A stretch of 64,000 nucleotides of DNA, from contig ML058409.1 of assembly GCA_003013855.2 (NCBI GenBank), forward strand, positions 434,001 through 498,000, read 5' to 3'. Origin of the DNA: Liriodendron chinense (Eukaryota; Streptophyta; Magnoliopsida; Magnoliales; Magnoliaceae). A model generated the notes under the pieces. It worked only from the letters and a program-made list of their open reading frames with translations. It was not told where the DNA came from and made no database searches. Positions 45,985 through 58,116 of the stretch are shown piece after piece. A program made the translations under genes and the position numbers. Every line of letters begins with the position of its first letter. Position 1 is the first letter of the stretch.

Positions 45985-46285
45985 CTGTGGGGCCCACCTA
46001 GATGTATGTATTATGTATCCACGCCATCCATCCGTTGTTTTACCAGTTCATTTTCAGGTATTATTCCAAAAATGAAGCAGACCCATGGTAAGGATTGCAC
46101 CATTTTGGGTGAGTCTGGATTCTCACCTAATTAGGGAGCCGCTCCCTAAAGTATGGTCCACTTGAGATTTGGATCTGCTTCATTTTTGAGCTCATGCTCT
46201 AAAACGATCTGGAAAAACGGATGGATGGCGTGGATATATAATAAGTCCATCAATGTGGGCCCCACTGTAAGGGCCGCACCTAATG
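45985..46285. mobile_element. GGGCCCAC-family short palindrome
   Basis: 'tactgtggggcccacctaga' (left) pairs with 'caatgtgggccccactgta' (right). Inner arms 'ccacgccatccatccgtt' and 'acggatggatggcgtgg' pair precisely. Confidence 0.75.
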
Positions 46286-47574
46286 TGCTCCCTCAAGGAA
46301 GAGCCCGCAATCGTCTCCAGCACCTGTTTTACGCAGCAGCGCATAAAAAATCTCAAGCTCTGTGTGGGCCACCACTTGGTATATCTGAAATCCACTCCAT
46401 TCATCAGGTCATAGACCATATTTTCACCACACGTACAAAAGATAGGCCCGTTAGAAAACTTATATGGGCCAAACCAATGGGAACAAAGTACAATTGCGTC
46501 TAGATCTTCTAAGTTTACGAGGTGTGGCCCACATATGTTTCCAATAACGCCTATTTTTTATATTTTCACTTCATCCATGTGATTCACACCTAATGAACGG
46601 ATTGGATGAAATATACACACCATGGTGGCCCCACACACAAACGTATTGTCCCATGTGGTGCAGCCCACCGAGGAGTCGATCTGTCCAACTTTTGGCCCAA
46701 GACCTATAAGCATCGAGGAGGACACCTGAAGGACGGTGTGGATGTCTTGCAGACAACATGGTCGGCCCACGGAGCTTTATCTTTTGTATGCTGAGGATTC
46801 CGTTCTCGAAATCCTACTTCTTTTTCCACGTGGAAGGAATTTCCTTTCCACGTGACATGCGTAGTTGCATTGTATACGTATGCTTTTGTTTCTGACAAGT
46901 GGGGTCCACGGTTTCATAATCCAAACCATTGGTATGTTAAACCCCACAATGGGATATACGGTTTGCCTAGTTCTTTTTTATATAATGGTGGAAATCTGAA
47001 CCTTTAATCCTTGGCCTTCAGATGGACGGTTAAAATGAGAAATAAAATTAGATTCACTTTCAACTGAAATAGACCCGATATTGGACGGTATAAGATCTTT
47101 TAATTCGGAAGACTCTATTGGAATTCCTAAATCATGATCTGATTTATGAAACCATCACGCGCATATGTGGGAAAAGACACGCGCCGCGTGGATCATTGAA
47201 ATCCTCCGTGAGTTGGTTGCTGGAGAAAATGCTAACGTGCGCCTAGAAAGGAGGCTCCTTAACCTTATCCCCGAAGTAAAAAAGATGAGTTTTAGGTTTC
47301 TTTTCCTTTCGCTTGATTTCCACTCAAAGGCTACAGAGAAGCCGGAAGAAAAAAAAAGAAAAAAAAAACAAGGAGAGAGGTGGTGAGAAAGGTGAGCTTT
47401 CTAACTTACGCATGCACCCAGACAGCTGTTTGTTAGCCCCCATAAAAACCCTCTTCCTACGCACCTTTAATGTGTCACATGTGTGTAGTAGCCATACATC
47501 TTTGTATTTTGCCTAAAGGAGCCCTGAAATCTTCAAATCGGCCATTGCACCTGTCAAACTATTCCTAAGGTAAA

Positions 47575-47795
47575 TTAATAACGGTAACGGTAATTAATAA
47601 CGGTAACGGGTCGTAAGGGTCATTATAATAATCATTAAGATGCATAACTATATAGAAAAAATTTTTAAAAATAAAATAAAACAATATAAGCTTATTATGA
47701 GCTATACTCTCTTTAACGGGTATTATGGTGACAAATCATATGATGGTTTCCACCATTACTGTTATGTAACCATTTTTTAGTACATTGTCGGTATA
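47575..47795. mobile_element. Decayed 'taacggtaacgg' MULE-like fragment
   Basis: The left 'aataacggtaacggtaatta' and right 'ccattactgttatgtaacca' are approximate inverses. The words match those of the element at 9049-9339. No target duplication was identified. Confidence 0.4.
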
Positions 47796-47829
47796 AGTAG
47801 GGGGTGTCAATAGGTCAGGCAAGCCTGGT

Positions 47830-48010
47830 TTTTTTTGTTTTGTTTTTTTTTGTTTGTTTTAAGTTAGCACACACACCCTACTGGTAGTACACCCACCCGC
47901 ATTGTTAGTCACACCATAATGTTAGCCACCCTCCACTTGGGACTCGATACTAAGACCTACATATTGAAATGAGGTTATCTTCACTCAATCTGCCACTTGA
48001 GCTATGGATC
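47830..48010 (-). mobile_element. tRNA-derived SINE
   Basis: On the - strand an A-box-like tagctcaagtgg (48004-47993) is followed by a B-box-like 'ggtcttagtatcgagtcc' (47957-47940), a GT-rich body with 'gtgtgactaacaatgcggg', and an A-rich tail at 47830-47858. This is the arrangement of the Au-type SINEs of flowering plants. Confidence 0.75.
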
Positions 48011-49140
48011 TGGGTGTACCCTAATGGGTACCTGAACCTAGCCTAACACAGCTAGGTACATAGGTTGCTAAACGGATTAATAATTGGATGAGCGTTGGAG
48101 TTGTGCCTGAAAAATCAATATGCGCCCTAATAAAATGGTTATATAGTGTGATAGGGTCGATTTATGCTATTGATCATTATGACTAATAGATCTTTAGGAT
48201 ATATATTATATGACTTTCAAGTAATACCTAACGTTGGCTTAAACTTATATTAATATGGTTTATATGAGGAGTGATTCTTTTGATTATTGATAACTTAAAA
48301 TTAGATATAATAGTTATTGACCAAGGAGAGTTGTATTCATAGATATTAGTACCTAATTAAACCATGATGGGTATACATTTGTGAGATTTCAAGATGTATG
48401 ATCATTCGGATGAGGGGACTAACTTAGGTTAAGATGAAAGGTCACCAATATTGAGAGCCGACTTAGTGTCAGTTGTGTATTTTCCCTTACTCTATATAGG
48501 AGTGTGAGTGATCATGAATATAGGATCCTAGTGTTACACCTTTGGATACTTGTATCGGAGGATCAATTCAAGTCAATAGTCAAATGGCTATTAGCTTGGA
48601 TTATAATCATGTGATGAAGGACTTGATGATGCATGAAAATTGGTCAATCTTTAAACTTGAGGATGTATAAAGGTCATGATCCTAACTAGGCGGCCTGGCT
48701 AACTTTACAAGATTTTCTAGAAGTCATTAAAGGTAAATGATGCTAGCATTTCCATTAAAATTCATTTATTTTTTGTTGGCCTAACATGAGATCCATTGGG
48801 TTTATCTAAAGACTTATTTATAGTTAGATTTTAATTAGATCAGAGACTTATCAAGAAGTTTTACCATTAGGTCCAACACTTAAAAGGTTTTAATTGGCTT
48901 TATGAAAATTTTCAATGATTAATTTTTTATTTTAATCATTAAAATCGTTTTATCAGAAGATAATGACCTTATGGCTTAAATTTGATCAGTCCACTACTTC
49001 ATCAGCATGAGATTTAGATTTATGATAAATGATTATGATAGTGAACAAATTAGATCATGAATATGTGCATATATGAGATGGATCAATGACTTCCTCCTAT
49101 AATAAAGTACAAAGAATTTCATAAGGTGGTAGTTGTTAAC
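48011..49140. other. AT-rich non-genic stretch
   Basis: I recognise no gene or element between the SINE and the MULE-like element. Frames are short and broken. Confidence 0.5.
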
Positions 49141-49254
49141 AGCGGTAGGCGAAATCCGCGCCCTTTTCGGGGTTAACATGGGGGCAGCGAAGATCGAGGG
49201 CTTTCCATAGGTTTACCTCTTTCAAAGGCTTTGCACGGGTTGTTGGTTTAAAAT

Positions 49255-49537
49255 AGGCCTGGCAACGAGTCGTGTTGAACCATGTTTGTGTCGCGTTGTA
49301 TTCAGTGTCAGTGTAAAAAAAAGCCCTCACCTAAACCCAACCCGTTAACTAATGGGTCAAAATCTAGAAACCCAAACCCATTTGTTAATTTAACAGGTAA
49401 CTCATAACTCGACCCGTTTAACCCGTTAAATAAACAGGCCATGCTTTTATGGGTAGAGAGATGGGAAAGGAGCTCGATTCAACAAACATTTTGGAGTGTG
49501 GTCGTGTGGGGCCATGGGCAAAAAGATGGAGAAAACT

Positions 49538-49577
<40 letters not shown>

Positions 49578-49816
49578 TTATTGGCTGTCTTAGCTTTTTA
49601 GGGATTTCTCACCACACTAAAAATAATTACCAAAATACCCTCACTAACAGATTAAATGAGTTTCGTAGGTGAAACACTAACCCGACCTGTTATCTTAACG
49701 GGTCTTAATGGGCCAACCCGTTAGTGACCCGACACGATAAGGCTGGACCCAAACGCTGATTTTTTCATACGAGTTTTGTGCGGGTTGGCGGTCATAGTGC
49801 AATTTTGACAGGCCTA
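49255..49816. mobile_element. MULE-like element with (GA)n inside
   Basis: The inverted ends 'aggcctggcaacgag' and 'gcaattttgacaggccta' are flanked by gtttaaaat and gtttgaaag (7 of 9 matching). The subterminal 'aacccgttaac' and 'cgggtcaa' words pair in inverse orientation. A (GA)n run occupies 49539-49575. Confidence 0.7.
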
Positions 49817-49849
49817 GTTTGAAAGATGTTTGTTAAAGACTGAAGTTGC

Positions 49850-51374
49850 CACTAGCCAATTACTTCAAATCTATAGTCGGCTAGACCCTTTAGAAATGCT
49901 TAAAACTCAGGGACCTAAAGATCCTTAGTCTTAAGATAACTCATTGATTTGTTGCCTAAGATTCGAGGTAAGGATTGCGGTTACAAATAGGGAAGGAGTT
50001 AGGCACCCACTCTGCCCTTATAGATATATGGTCTCTACTTCACAGGATAACACTGATTCCGAGGATTAATTCTTGTTCTTGCACTTCTATGAATGTTGTG
50101 TGTGCTAAACGTAGTGTTTTATCGCACCTGTCGCTTATCAAGCAGTGTCTTGGGCTTGGCACCCCTACCCCGAATAACTAACTTGCCACGCGGAGTGATT
50201 AGTCAACCTAAGTTTTTTATAGGGCAGGATTCGAGATAACTCGAAGGCCTCAGAGCATACAATTGAGCCAACTAGGAAATGTTGTGGATGAATGAGATGT
50301 TATGAATGAAATGAGCAGGGGATTGAGAAGAGAGTAGGTGTTGTACAATATTAATGCATAACTGGATGAAATTGATTATAGACTGTAGGCTTGGGTGGAC
50401 AATAGTGTCCAAGGATCGACTCCAGTGGTTTAGATAGGAATGGGTTAACTCAATAGGCTAAGGCAAGAGGTTGGGTTGCATCAGACTTATGCTAGACTTA
50501 CTTCCTCACTCTCGCTCTCCTTGGTGGAGGGATAGGCTAAGCCAGATAGCTAAGGGTGGTTAAGAGGCTAAGAGGCTAGAAGACTCGAGGGTTTTGGTGA
50601 GAGAGGGGCTCTTGGATCTTATTGGGCTTTCTAAGATGTTTCTTGGATGATTGAAATGCGAGAATGAGAGGGGTATTTATAGCAATCCTAGCCCTGATTT
50701 TCTTGTAAATATTGACAACTTGAGGGGCATTAATTGATTTGAGATTTTTCACCTAGGGTGGGAGTTAGGCATGGGTGAGGCTTGGAGTTAGGTTCAGTTG
50801 GTAAATATAAGGTTACAAGACAGGTAGAGAGGTCATTGGGTTTTCTTAATCTTTGCAAGCTTAAAAAGTCAAGAGCCTGACGTGGACTGGCACCAGTTGT
50901 CCAAAGCTGGGAGGAAGATTTACATTGGGCGATGGGCGGACCGCTGCCCAGTGTACCACTTTCTCCCCATTTTAACGGGGGTCTCTACTGAATTTGGGAA
51001 CTCCCCAGGTTGCTATATGGCTGGTTCTCTATCCAAGTTGTGAAACTTAATTGGGCCTGAGCTTTTGGGCTTTGGTTGATGGGTTTTGAAGTGATTAGGG
51101 CCGGTCCAGTGGGCTGCCTAGGGTGAGTCAACTGAGTGGGTTAACCTACTGGGCTAGCTCCTTGGGTTAACCCCTTCATGTAGATCCGGGTTTTGAATTG
51201 AGGGTTAAGCAGTATAGATTAGGTTTTGGATCAAGATTAAGGGTATGGATTTGAGTTTGGATTAGGGATAATGGTATGGATTTGGGTTTGGATCAAGGTT
51301 TGGGGTATGAATCGCCATTCGTCCCAATCCTCTAGTTTGTAATTAATTTATCGGCCCGAGGTGGGGTGTCTACA
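49850..51374 (-). mobile_element. LTR-like block (solo LTR or fragment)
   Basis: The - strand end reads tgtagacaccccacctcggg, a very common start of plant LTRs. The other side carries 'gtgggtgcctaactccttcc', also usual for this LTR class. No partner LTR, primer site or target duplication was found, so the left limit is uncertain. Confidence 0.45.
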
Positions 51375-51744
51375 GTAGTGCATTATACCTAAGTATACAT
51401 TTGAAACCCTAACTCCTCCTTATTTATATATTACAGAGAAGAGGAGAGCAAAACACACACACAAAGCTCCCTTCCTCAATCCCTCTTTTTTTTCCCTTCT
51501 CCTTCATACACATGTGATTGCGTGTGGTCCACTTAGGAGATAACTTCCATCTTCTCGGCCTCTACTAGTGGCGTAGACGATGGCCCTCTCACCTCTTTCA
51601 CCTACAATAGATTGGGGAGAGACTTCTTTGTAAGAGGAGTGGTATCGACAAACTACATTGGAAAAACCTCATCACAATTTCAATCACACTAAGGTAATGA
51701 TTTATATCATTTATCCTTATATTTTTTAATCATGGACATATTTT

Positions 51745-52750
51745 CCCAAGTTGATTTGGTTAAACTCTGAAAGGAATTTTTTGTGGCAAGGGGGAGTGAC
51801 GATTTCCAAGTTCCACCTCAACTGGAAGTAGGTGTGTTTGTCTACAGTTGGCTGAAGATGCTAGAATCAAACCATTAGATGAGGTCAATGCTTCTCTATT
51901 AAGCAAGCAAGTTTGGAGATTCGACATAGATAAGAACAGTTGGTGTAGATCATGGTTGCAGCTAAATATGGGTTGAATTCCTTTGGGTGGTGGACCAAGA
52001 AGTTGTTTAGGTATCAAGCTTCTTATATTTGGAGAGAGATCAATCGTATAGCTGATAAAGTGCTCTCTAAAGTAGGAGTTGCTGTTGGAGAGGGATCAAG
52101 GGTGAGTTTTTTGAGAGGACCGGTGGTGTAGGGTATCTCCTCTCTATGAGTGCTATCCAACTTTGGCTCAGGCAGTGTCTAATCTGGGCATCTCGATGGC
52201 TGCTTGTTTCTCCCCTCTAGTGAATGGAGGATGTTGGGCTCCTCCTTATTGTCAGTATCTTTCAGATTCTGAGTCCCACGAATTTTTTCTTTTATTAAAT
52301 TGATTACGTGTCCTAACCCCAGTTCCTGGATTTACGGATGCTTTTGTTTGGCTTCCCGATAAATCATGGGTCTTCTTGGTGAAATCTTTTTTTCCATGTT
52401 TTGGTGAGTCATCTCTCCTCTTAACTCTGTTTCCCACACGGGTCCAATATGGAGGTATGAGACTCCCCCTAAAGTGGATGTGTTTGCTTAGCTTGTTGGG
52501 AGAAACTACATTCTAATAATTGATAATTTGTGCACAGAGGGGATTTGTTCTTCTGAATGTATGTATCCATTGTTATTGAGACGGGAAACAATGGACCATT
52601 TGCTCATTCGTTGTAAGATTGCCTCCAACGTCTGGAGTGAGATCCTCTCTAATTTTGAAGTCCAATGGGTTATGTCAAGCTCGATTGAAAGCCTCTTTCG
52701 CACTTGGCATGAGATTCATTTGGGCAAAAGGAAATCGTCCCTATGAAAAC
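51745..52750 (+). pseudogene. L1-type LINE remnant with zinc-binding RT C-terminus
   Basis: + strand frames, broken by several stops, read FLWQGGVTISKFHLNWK, DEVNASLLSKQVWRF, TPVPGFTDAFVWLPDKSW and finally CMYPLLLRRETMDHLLIRCK with NVWSEILSNF. The last part is the zf-RVT region that follows RT in plant L1 elements. Only the 3' half of ORF2 is present. Confidence 0.8.
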
Positions 52751-52849
52751 TTGTTCTTCTTGTGGTCATCTGGGTGATATGGGGTGAACATAATAAAAAT
52801 ATCTTTTATAACCATAAGGTAATGTATGGGCATTTTCACACCAGGTTCG

Positions 52850-53140
52850 AGTGGGATGACTAGTGTGATGCGGGGGCACACTCGGGGCGTGTGGCCCATG
52901 TGATGCGGGTGGCTCGTGTGATGCGAGCCCCACACATGTGAGGCGGGTGGCTAGTGTGATGCAAACCCATGTGATGTGTGGGGCCGACGAAGGAGGGTTC
53001 AGCCAAGGGCCTGGCATGTGTAAAGCAGGAGCCTGGGCTATAAGATAAAGGGATTGATTCACCACACTCTATTAATTCGAGATTTTAGAGTAAGTGGTTA
53101 GTCATCCTGCGTAAAAGTGGTATCAGAGCAGAAGGTTTCG
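52850..53140 (+). mobile_element. Possible LTR fragment with Met-type primer site
   Basis: 'tggtatcagagc' at 53118-53129 matches the initiator-Met primer site. Upstream text, GC-rich with repeated 'gtgtgatgcgg' words and 'ctataagataaaggg', could be the end of an LTR. No second LTR or coding interior was recognised. Confidence 0.4.
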
Positions 53141-53277
53141 TGTTCTTTCTAAGGTCTGATCACTTATAAGGGATTGGGTCCTTGTAATTTAGTTTTTCCT
53201 TGCTTTAGTGATTTGTTTTTTTTTTTCTTTTGCTTGCCTCTTAGCTTAATAAATTTGCAGCACCTTTCATAAGAATA

Positions 53278-53282
<5 letters not shown>

Positions 53283-53319
<37 letters not shown>
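53283..53319. repeat. (GA)n microsatellite
   Basis: About 18 GA units. Confidence 0.95.
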
Positions 53320-53323
<4 letters not shown>

Positions 53324-53399
53324 TGTGATGAGTTCTTGAGCAATTGAGTAATTAAGATGGATTTTGAAAAACTTAATTTTTTTTTTATCCGTCTCAAAG

Positions 53400-54038
53400 T
53401 TAATTAAAAAAAAAAAAAAACATCAAGTGAGTATGCGCCCATCCACACTATTTATTTATGTATGACATATTGACATGCATGCAAACATACATATTGCACT
53501 ATAAGTAATCATTGACCACACGACACACTTTTGTTAATGTAGATTATACAACCACGTATATTCACAAAAAATAACCATGTGCAATTTTTAGTAGGTAATA
53601 TCCATTTTCAATATGAGCGGGCTGCCAAAATATGTTGGCCAATCTTATAAACCTTTCCTCCTTTTTTTAAAAAATGAGAGAGGGAAAGTTGAAAAACATA
53701 AGGGTTGCCCCTTTTGAGAACATCTAAGGTTCAAATCACACCGCCAGGAGCAATCTTAGTCATTGGATTGCGTGCAAGGTGCTCTTGAGCCCATCCATGT
53801 TACATTACAGGCTCACTAAGGTGGCTCCACCACAATATGGCTATATCCGATCTAGTTTTTAGATTGTTTGATCAGTGGGACCCACCATGCTCCTAAGACT
53901 TACAATGGATGGATGATGCCTAAAAAACATTTCAGAATGAATGATCATACCAGTCTCATTTATTGGTTATTTCATTACATGGGTCTGTTCTCTCCCTAGC
54001 CATCTATCTTTTATTACTAATCTAAGGGTTAGAACCAC
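53400..54038. other. Non-genic stretch left of the Tat element
   Basis: AT-rich, with one poly-A run near 53405 and a 'gggacccaccatgct' GGGCCCAC-style fragment near 53878. No gene was recognised. Confidence 0.5.
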
Positions 54039-54826
54039 TGTTTACGTCTAATTTAATAACAGGATCCTCCAGTACGTTCACCTTCCTTCGAGCAAGCTTC
54101 CCTCCGATAAAGGAGAAAACTAAGGGTGGCTGGTGTTCAGTCCGTTGGCCCTCCGAAGCTTAAGTTAGACGAGATATGGTTATAAAGTGAAAAGCAGGAT
54201 ATGAGCTCAGAGGTTGTGTACCTTTATCATCTCTGGGGACCATCTATTTATATAGATCCAGGTGATCCAATCTATTACGTAAGTCCGTTAAGATCATTGC
54301 TGATTTCAGGGGATAAGGTGCTTATCTTGTTAATCCTTAGGTAAGGGGATAACCTAACCACTCTAGATGTCTAACCGATTACGTCTCTGGATGGAGATAT
54401 TCAGAGCTATAATCTCTGGATGGAGATTTTCAGAGCTATGAATAGAAACAAGCACAAAACCGGCCTATACATGCTGCTGGTACTAAAAAGGCGGAGGATG
54501 CTCGGGCTCGGGGATAACCTCGTTCGACAACCACGAGCCAAGCTGCTCGTATTAGGAAATGTGATCCCTTTCGACGACCACGAGCCGAGCTGCTCGCATG
54601 CGGAACCTTTGTTTTGTAACCAAGGAGTAAAGGCAAACGAATTATGAAGATGCCCTCATTCGATGACCAGCGACCAAGCCTGCTCGCATATTCGGGAGTG
54701 TATATCGTACTTTTACGATATGCGAGCTTCGACCATAAGGGCTCGCGGGTTGAACACTGAAGCCAAAAAGGCGCTCGCGGGTCTTAAGTCTTCGTTATCT
54801 TTGACCACCGATTTTATGCTATAACA
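54039..54826 (-). repeat. 3' LTR of the Tat element
   Basis: It starts tgtttacg and ends ctataaca on the + strand. It is collinear with the 5' LTR apart from indels and scattered substitutions. Confidence 0.92.
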
Positions 54827-54846
54827 GATGCCCCCTAAGTCCTTGC
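54827..54846 (-). other. Polypurine tract of the Tat element
   Basis: The - strand reads acttagggggcatc immediately before the 3' LTR start tgttatag. Its place and G-run are as expected. Confidence 0.65.
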
Positions 54847-55092
54847 CGTCCAGAAGTCTAAGGGAAGGACGTGCTCATCAGCATGCATAACTGCCTAATG
54901 CGTTTCTTGGAGGGAAGTTGTACATGATTGGACTGTCATTAATGAGCGCCAGCTTTCGGCAGCTTTTTGGCAGAGAGGAAATGAAGAGAACGCCCGCCAC
55001 AGTATCTCCGGAATTAATGATCATGCCCGTTCGACTGTTGCGCTAAACGAATGGTCAGCCGCGTGTCACCAAATCTTGAGGAATGATTGCTC

Positions 55093-55101
55093 ATAAATAT
55101 A
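55093..55101 (+). promoter_or_regulatory. Possible TATA box for the antisense ORF
   Basis: 'ataaatata' about 200 bp upstream of the ATG at 55294, outside the LTR, on the + strand. The start has a fair context (aacaatggt). Confidence 0.4.
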
Positions 55102-55293
55102 CGGAGCCTGCAAAGATTTCGAAATTTCATCAGAGGACTTCGAAAATTCTTCTTCTCTCCTTGCTTCCTTTTTTCCCTCTGATGTCCCAATCTTCCTCTG
55201 GTGTAACTTGGTTTCCCCAATTTTTCTCTGGTGTAACTCCGTTCTTCATTTCCTTCAAGGTATTATACTCTTTCTATCCTATCTTAAGAAACA

Positions 55294-57464
55294 ATGGTGA
55301 GAGATTCTGATGAGGAAACCGTCCCTCTGGGGGATGCAACTCCAGACTCTTCTTCCTCCAAGAACGCGAGAGTTCCGGCGGGGAGGTACTCTGCGTCTGG
55401 GTATCCCTCAATAATGACGAAGGAGCGGCTAAACGAGTTACGAAAAAAATATCGGGTTCCCGACTCCGTCATTTTCCGGTTGCCTGGAGAGGGAGAGACT
55501 CCAGATTCACCTCCCCCCGGTTGCGTAGCCCTATATGATTACCTTTTCATCCTCGGAGTGCGTCTTCGTCTTCACCCTTTTATTCGTGACGTACTCCGTA
55601 CCTATAAAATTGCCCCAAGACAACTTATTGTCAATGGTTGGAGGGTAGTTCTTAGTGCGTTCGTTCTTTGGAAGCAAGCCGGCAATGGGGATTTGACCGC
55701 CGAGGAGTTCCTTAGAATGTTTCAGCTCAAGAAAGCTCCCTCCAACGAAGGCCGGTATTACTTATGTTACTGGCACTGGGATAATTACGTTTTGGAGAAA
55801 CCCACTTCGAATTATCCCGGATGGAGGAAACGCTGGTTCTTTGCCTCCGAAAATTGGGAATCTGAAACGGGATCCAGCCCTGGAGGCCATAATGTGAGCC
55901 GCTTCTTCGGCGAAGGTGGGTGAAACTTCACTCTGACCCGATTTATAAACAGATTTTGAACTTTCGTTTATCTGACCTCTGCTCGTATTCGCAAGTATTC
56001 CAACCGGGGGGAAACCGAGCTTGAAGAGAGGAATAAACGAGAAGATTGTAAAAGTTTACAAGTTATCAGCTCGTGACAGGGATATCGAGACCTGTCTGTC
56101 ACCCTCTCGACTCACTGCTGCCGGGTTGATATCTCGAGAGGAGGCTGTCATGGCGAATGTGGGAGAGAAAAGGAGATTGCTACCTTGCTTAAAGGGCACC
56201 GACTTGAAGAGATAAAAGAAGACGTCTGCTGGTCCATCTCACCCGTTTAATCGGTCGGGCGAGCCTGCCCAAAACCCACAACCGTGTGAGCCTCTCCCTG
56301 ACACTGCGGTAGCTGTTTCGGTGGTTCCTCCCGAACCACCGGTCATCGATATTGTTAATAATTCCCCAAGGAATGAGGGGCGAGGTTAAGTTGCCCCCTA
56401 GTTGAAGAACCTCGCGAGCCTGAAGGTGCTCGTGAGTTTATTCCTGTTCGCGAGCAACCTGTTGCTTAAAATGCGAGCACTACTGGGCTAGTCGTAGCAC
56501 AACCTTCCGAAGTTGGGACGTTTACCATTCCAAGCCATCTGCACCCAATCTGCAAATTCCTCTTCGACAACATCTCCCCCCCAGACCTTTGGCACTCTCG
56601 CCGAACCAAGTCCCGAAGACCTCTCTGGATGCAGGAGTGAGGATGGTCCAGGTAAAAATACTCCGATTTTAATTTGTTTCTTGCTTTCTTTGTTGGTTTT
56701 CAAGTGAACATCTGATAATCCTTCTTCTCCTTGAATAGGGACTGGATCTCATCATACGGACGAGGCATGACATCCTCCCCGCCTGCTGTATTATAGATGA
56801 GGCTGAGGGGAAGAGGGTTTCCCTAGAGAAGGCGGTCCATGGGAGGGACCGGGTCATTAAATCTCGCGAGACCTTAATCGCGAAGATGATTGAGGAAAGG
56901 AAAATCCTCATTGAAAAGGTCCAAGTCCTGATCGACAGGTATCAGGCCTTGGACACAAACTTCGCCAGGCTCGCGGAGATGAAGGAGAAGATAGAGAGAG
57001 AGAGAGAGAGAGATCTTTCGCCAAGATAAAATCTCTCTGGAGGAGCAGCTCGTTGAGAGCAGGTCGCGACTAAAAGAAGTCAACAATAGTCTGGAGAAAG
57101 AACGATCCACCCTTGCGCAGCTCAAAGACGACTCTATTATTGGGAGGAGGAGAGAGTGGCCTTCGTTAAGATGTTATCCGAAGAGGAGCCCCGCTCTATC
57201 ATGGAGTTCCGTACCTCGTAGCTGTGCGACGACGAACTATATGAATCGTACGATGCTGGTTGTGACTTTGCACTACGAGTGGTGCAGCGGATGTCTCCAT
57301 CGTTTGATATGAGAGAGTTCGAGAAGGTCGCGGCTATCATTGCTGCAGAGGAGAGGGCAGCCGCTGAGAACGAGGTCACTGAGGTTACACAAGCTGGAGG
57401 GGTCTCGGAAGTGGGCCCTGAGGTTGAGAGTAACGCTCCTCCTTCAAGTGATGCACAAGAATGA
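55294..57464 (+). CDS. Additional antisense ORF of the Tat element (Transposase_28-like, gypsy type)
   Basis: This lies on the + strand, opposite to gag-pol, between integrase and the 3' LTR. The first frame, 55294-55923 (209 residues), has an acidic Ser-rich start, then LNELRKKYRVPDSVIFRLPG, CVALYDYLFILGVRLRLHPF and YYLCYWHWDNYVLEKPTSNY, resembling the Pfam 'putative gypsy type transposon' domain as I recall it. Further right, broken frames encode a Lys/Glu coiled coil (about 56870-57120) and end ESNAPPSSDAQE at 57464. A likely intron is 56651-56738 (ag/gtaaaa to ttgaatag). A (GA)n run at 56992-57013 interrupts the coiled coil. An antisense promoter is suggested by ataaatata at 55093. Function is unknown; frames are broken, so it is probably decayed. 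Confidence 0.7.
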
Positions 57465-58116
57465 TCATCTCCTTTCTTCTCTCTTTCTATCTTATGTAAA
57501 AAAAAATCTGTTCTCCTTTTGTAACGATCTGAATATTTTACTCAATGGAATGTATGAAATCTTTTTTATACTATGGCTCGCATGTTGTTTCTCCTTCTCT
57601 TTTTTTTTCTGTTGGTCGTATGTTGAATGCCTGAGTACTTAACTCATGAAAGAATGAGTTAGGCTCAATCCGGGGGTCTTGGTGACCATGTCCACGTAGA
57701 GATAAACTGATCTATTGATTGAGGCTTTGAGTCTGCCGAAAGTAGAGGATTTGGCCAAGGGAATGCTTATATTCCCTTCGGGGCTATTCGGGTCCAACTA
57801 ATGGATTAGCGACCAAAAGAAAATCCATCGTTATTTGATTATTGTTCAGATTTACATCGGGTTAAGGAAAATATCGGAGTAGATGCTCTACATGCCAAGG
57901 GCAACGTAGGGGTCTTCCTTGCATATCTTCGAGATAATATGTACCTAGTCGCACAATTTTGATAACTCGGTAAAGGCCTTCCCAATTCGAATCCAATGAG
58001 CGAGCAGGTGTTCCGAAATTTTGTCTAAGGACCAAATCATCGAGTTGGAAAGCTCTGGGTCAGACTTTTGCATTACGATGGCAGGCTATACGTTGTTAGT
58101 AAGCTGCTGCTCGGAG
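57465..58116. other. Spacer between antisense ORF and integrase in the Tat element
   Basis: It holds T-rich sequence after the antisense ORF, suitable for a 3' UTR, and then - strand text that looks like the decayed C-terminal extension of integrase. No intact frame. Confidence 0.5.
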
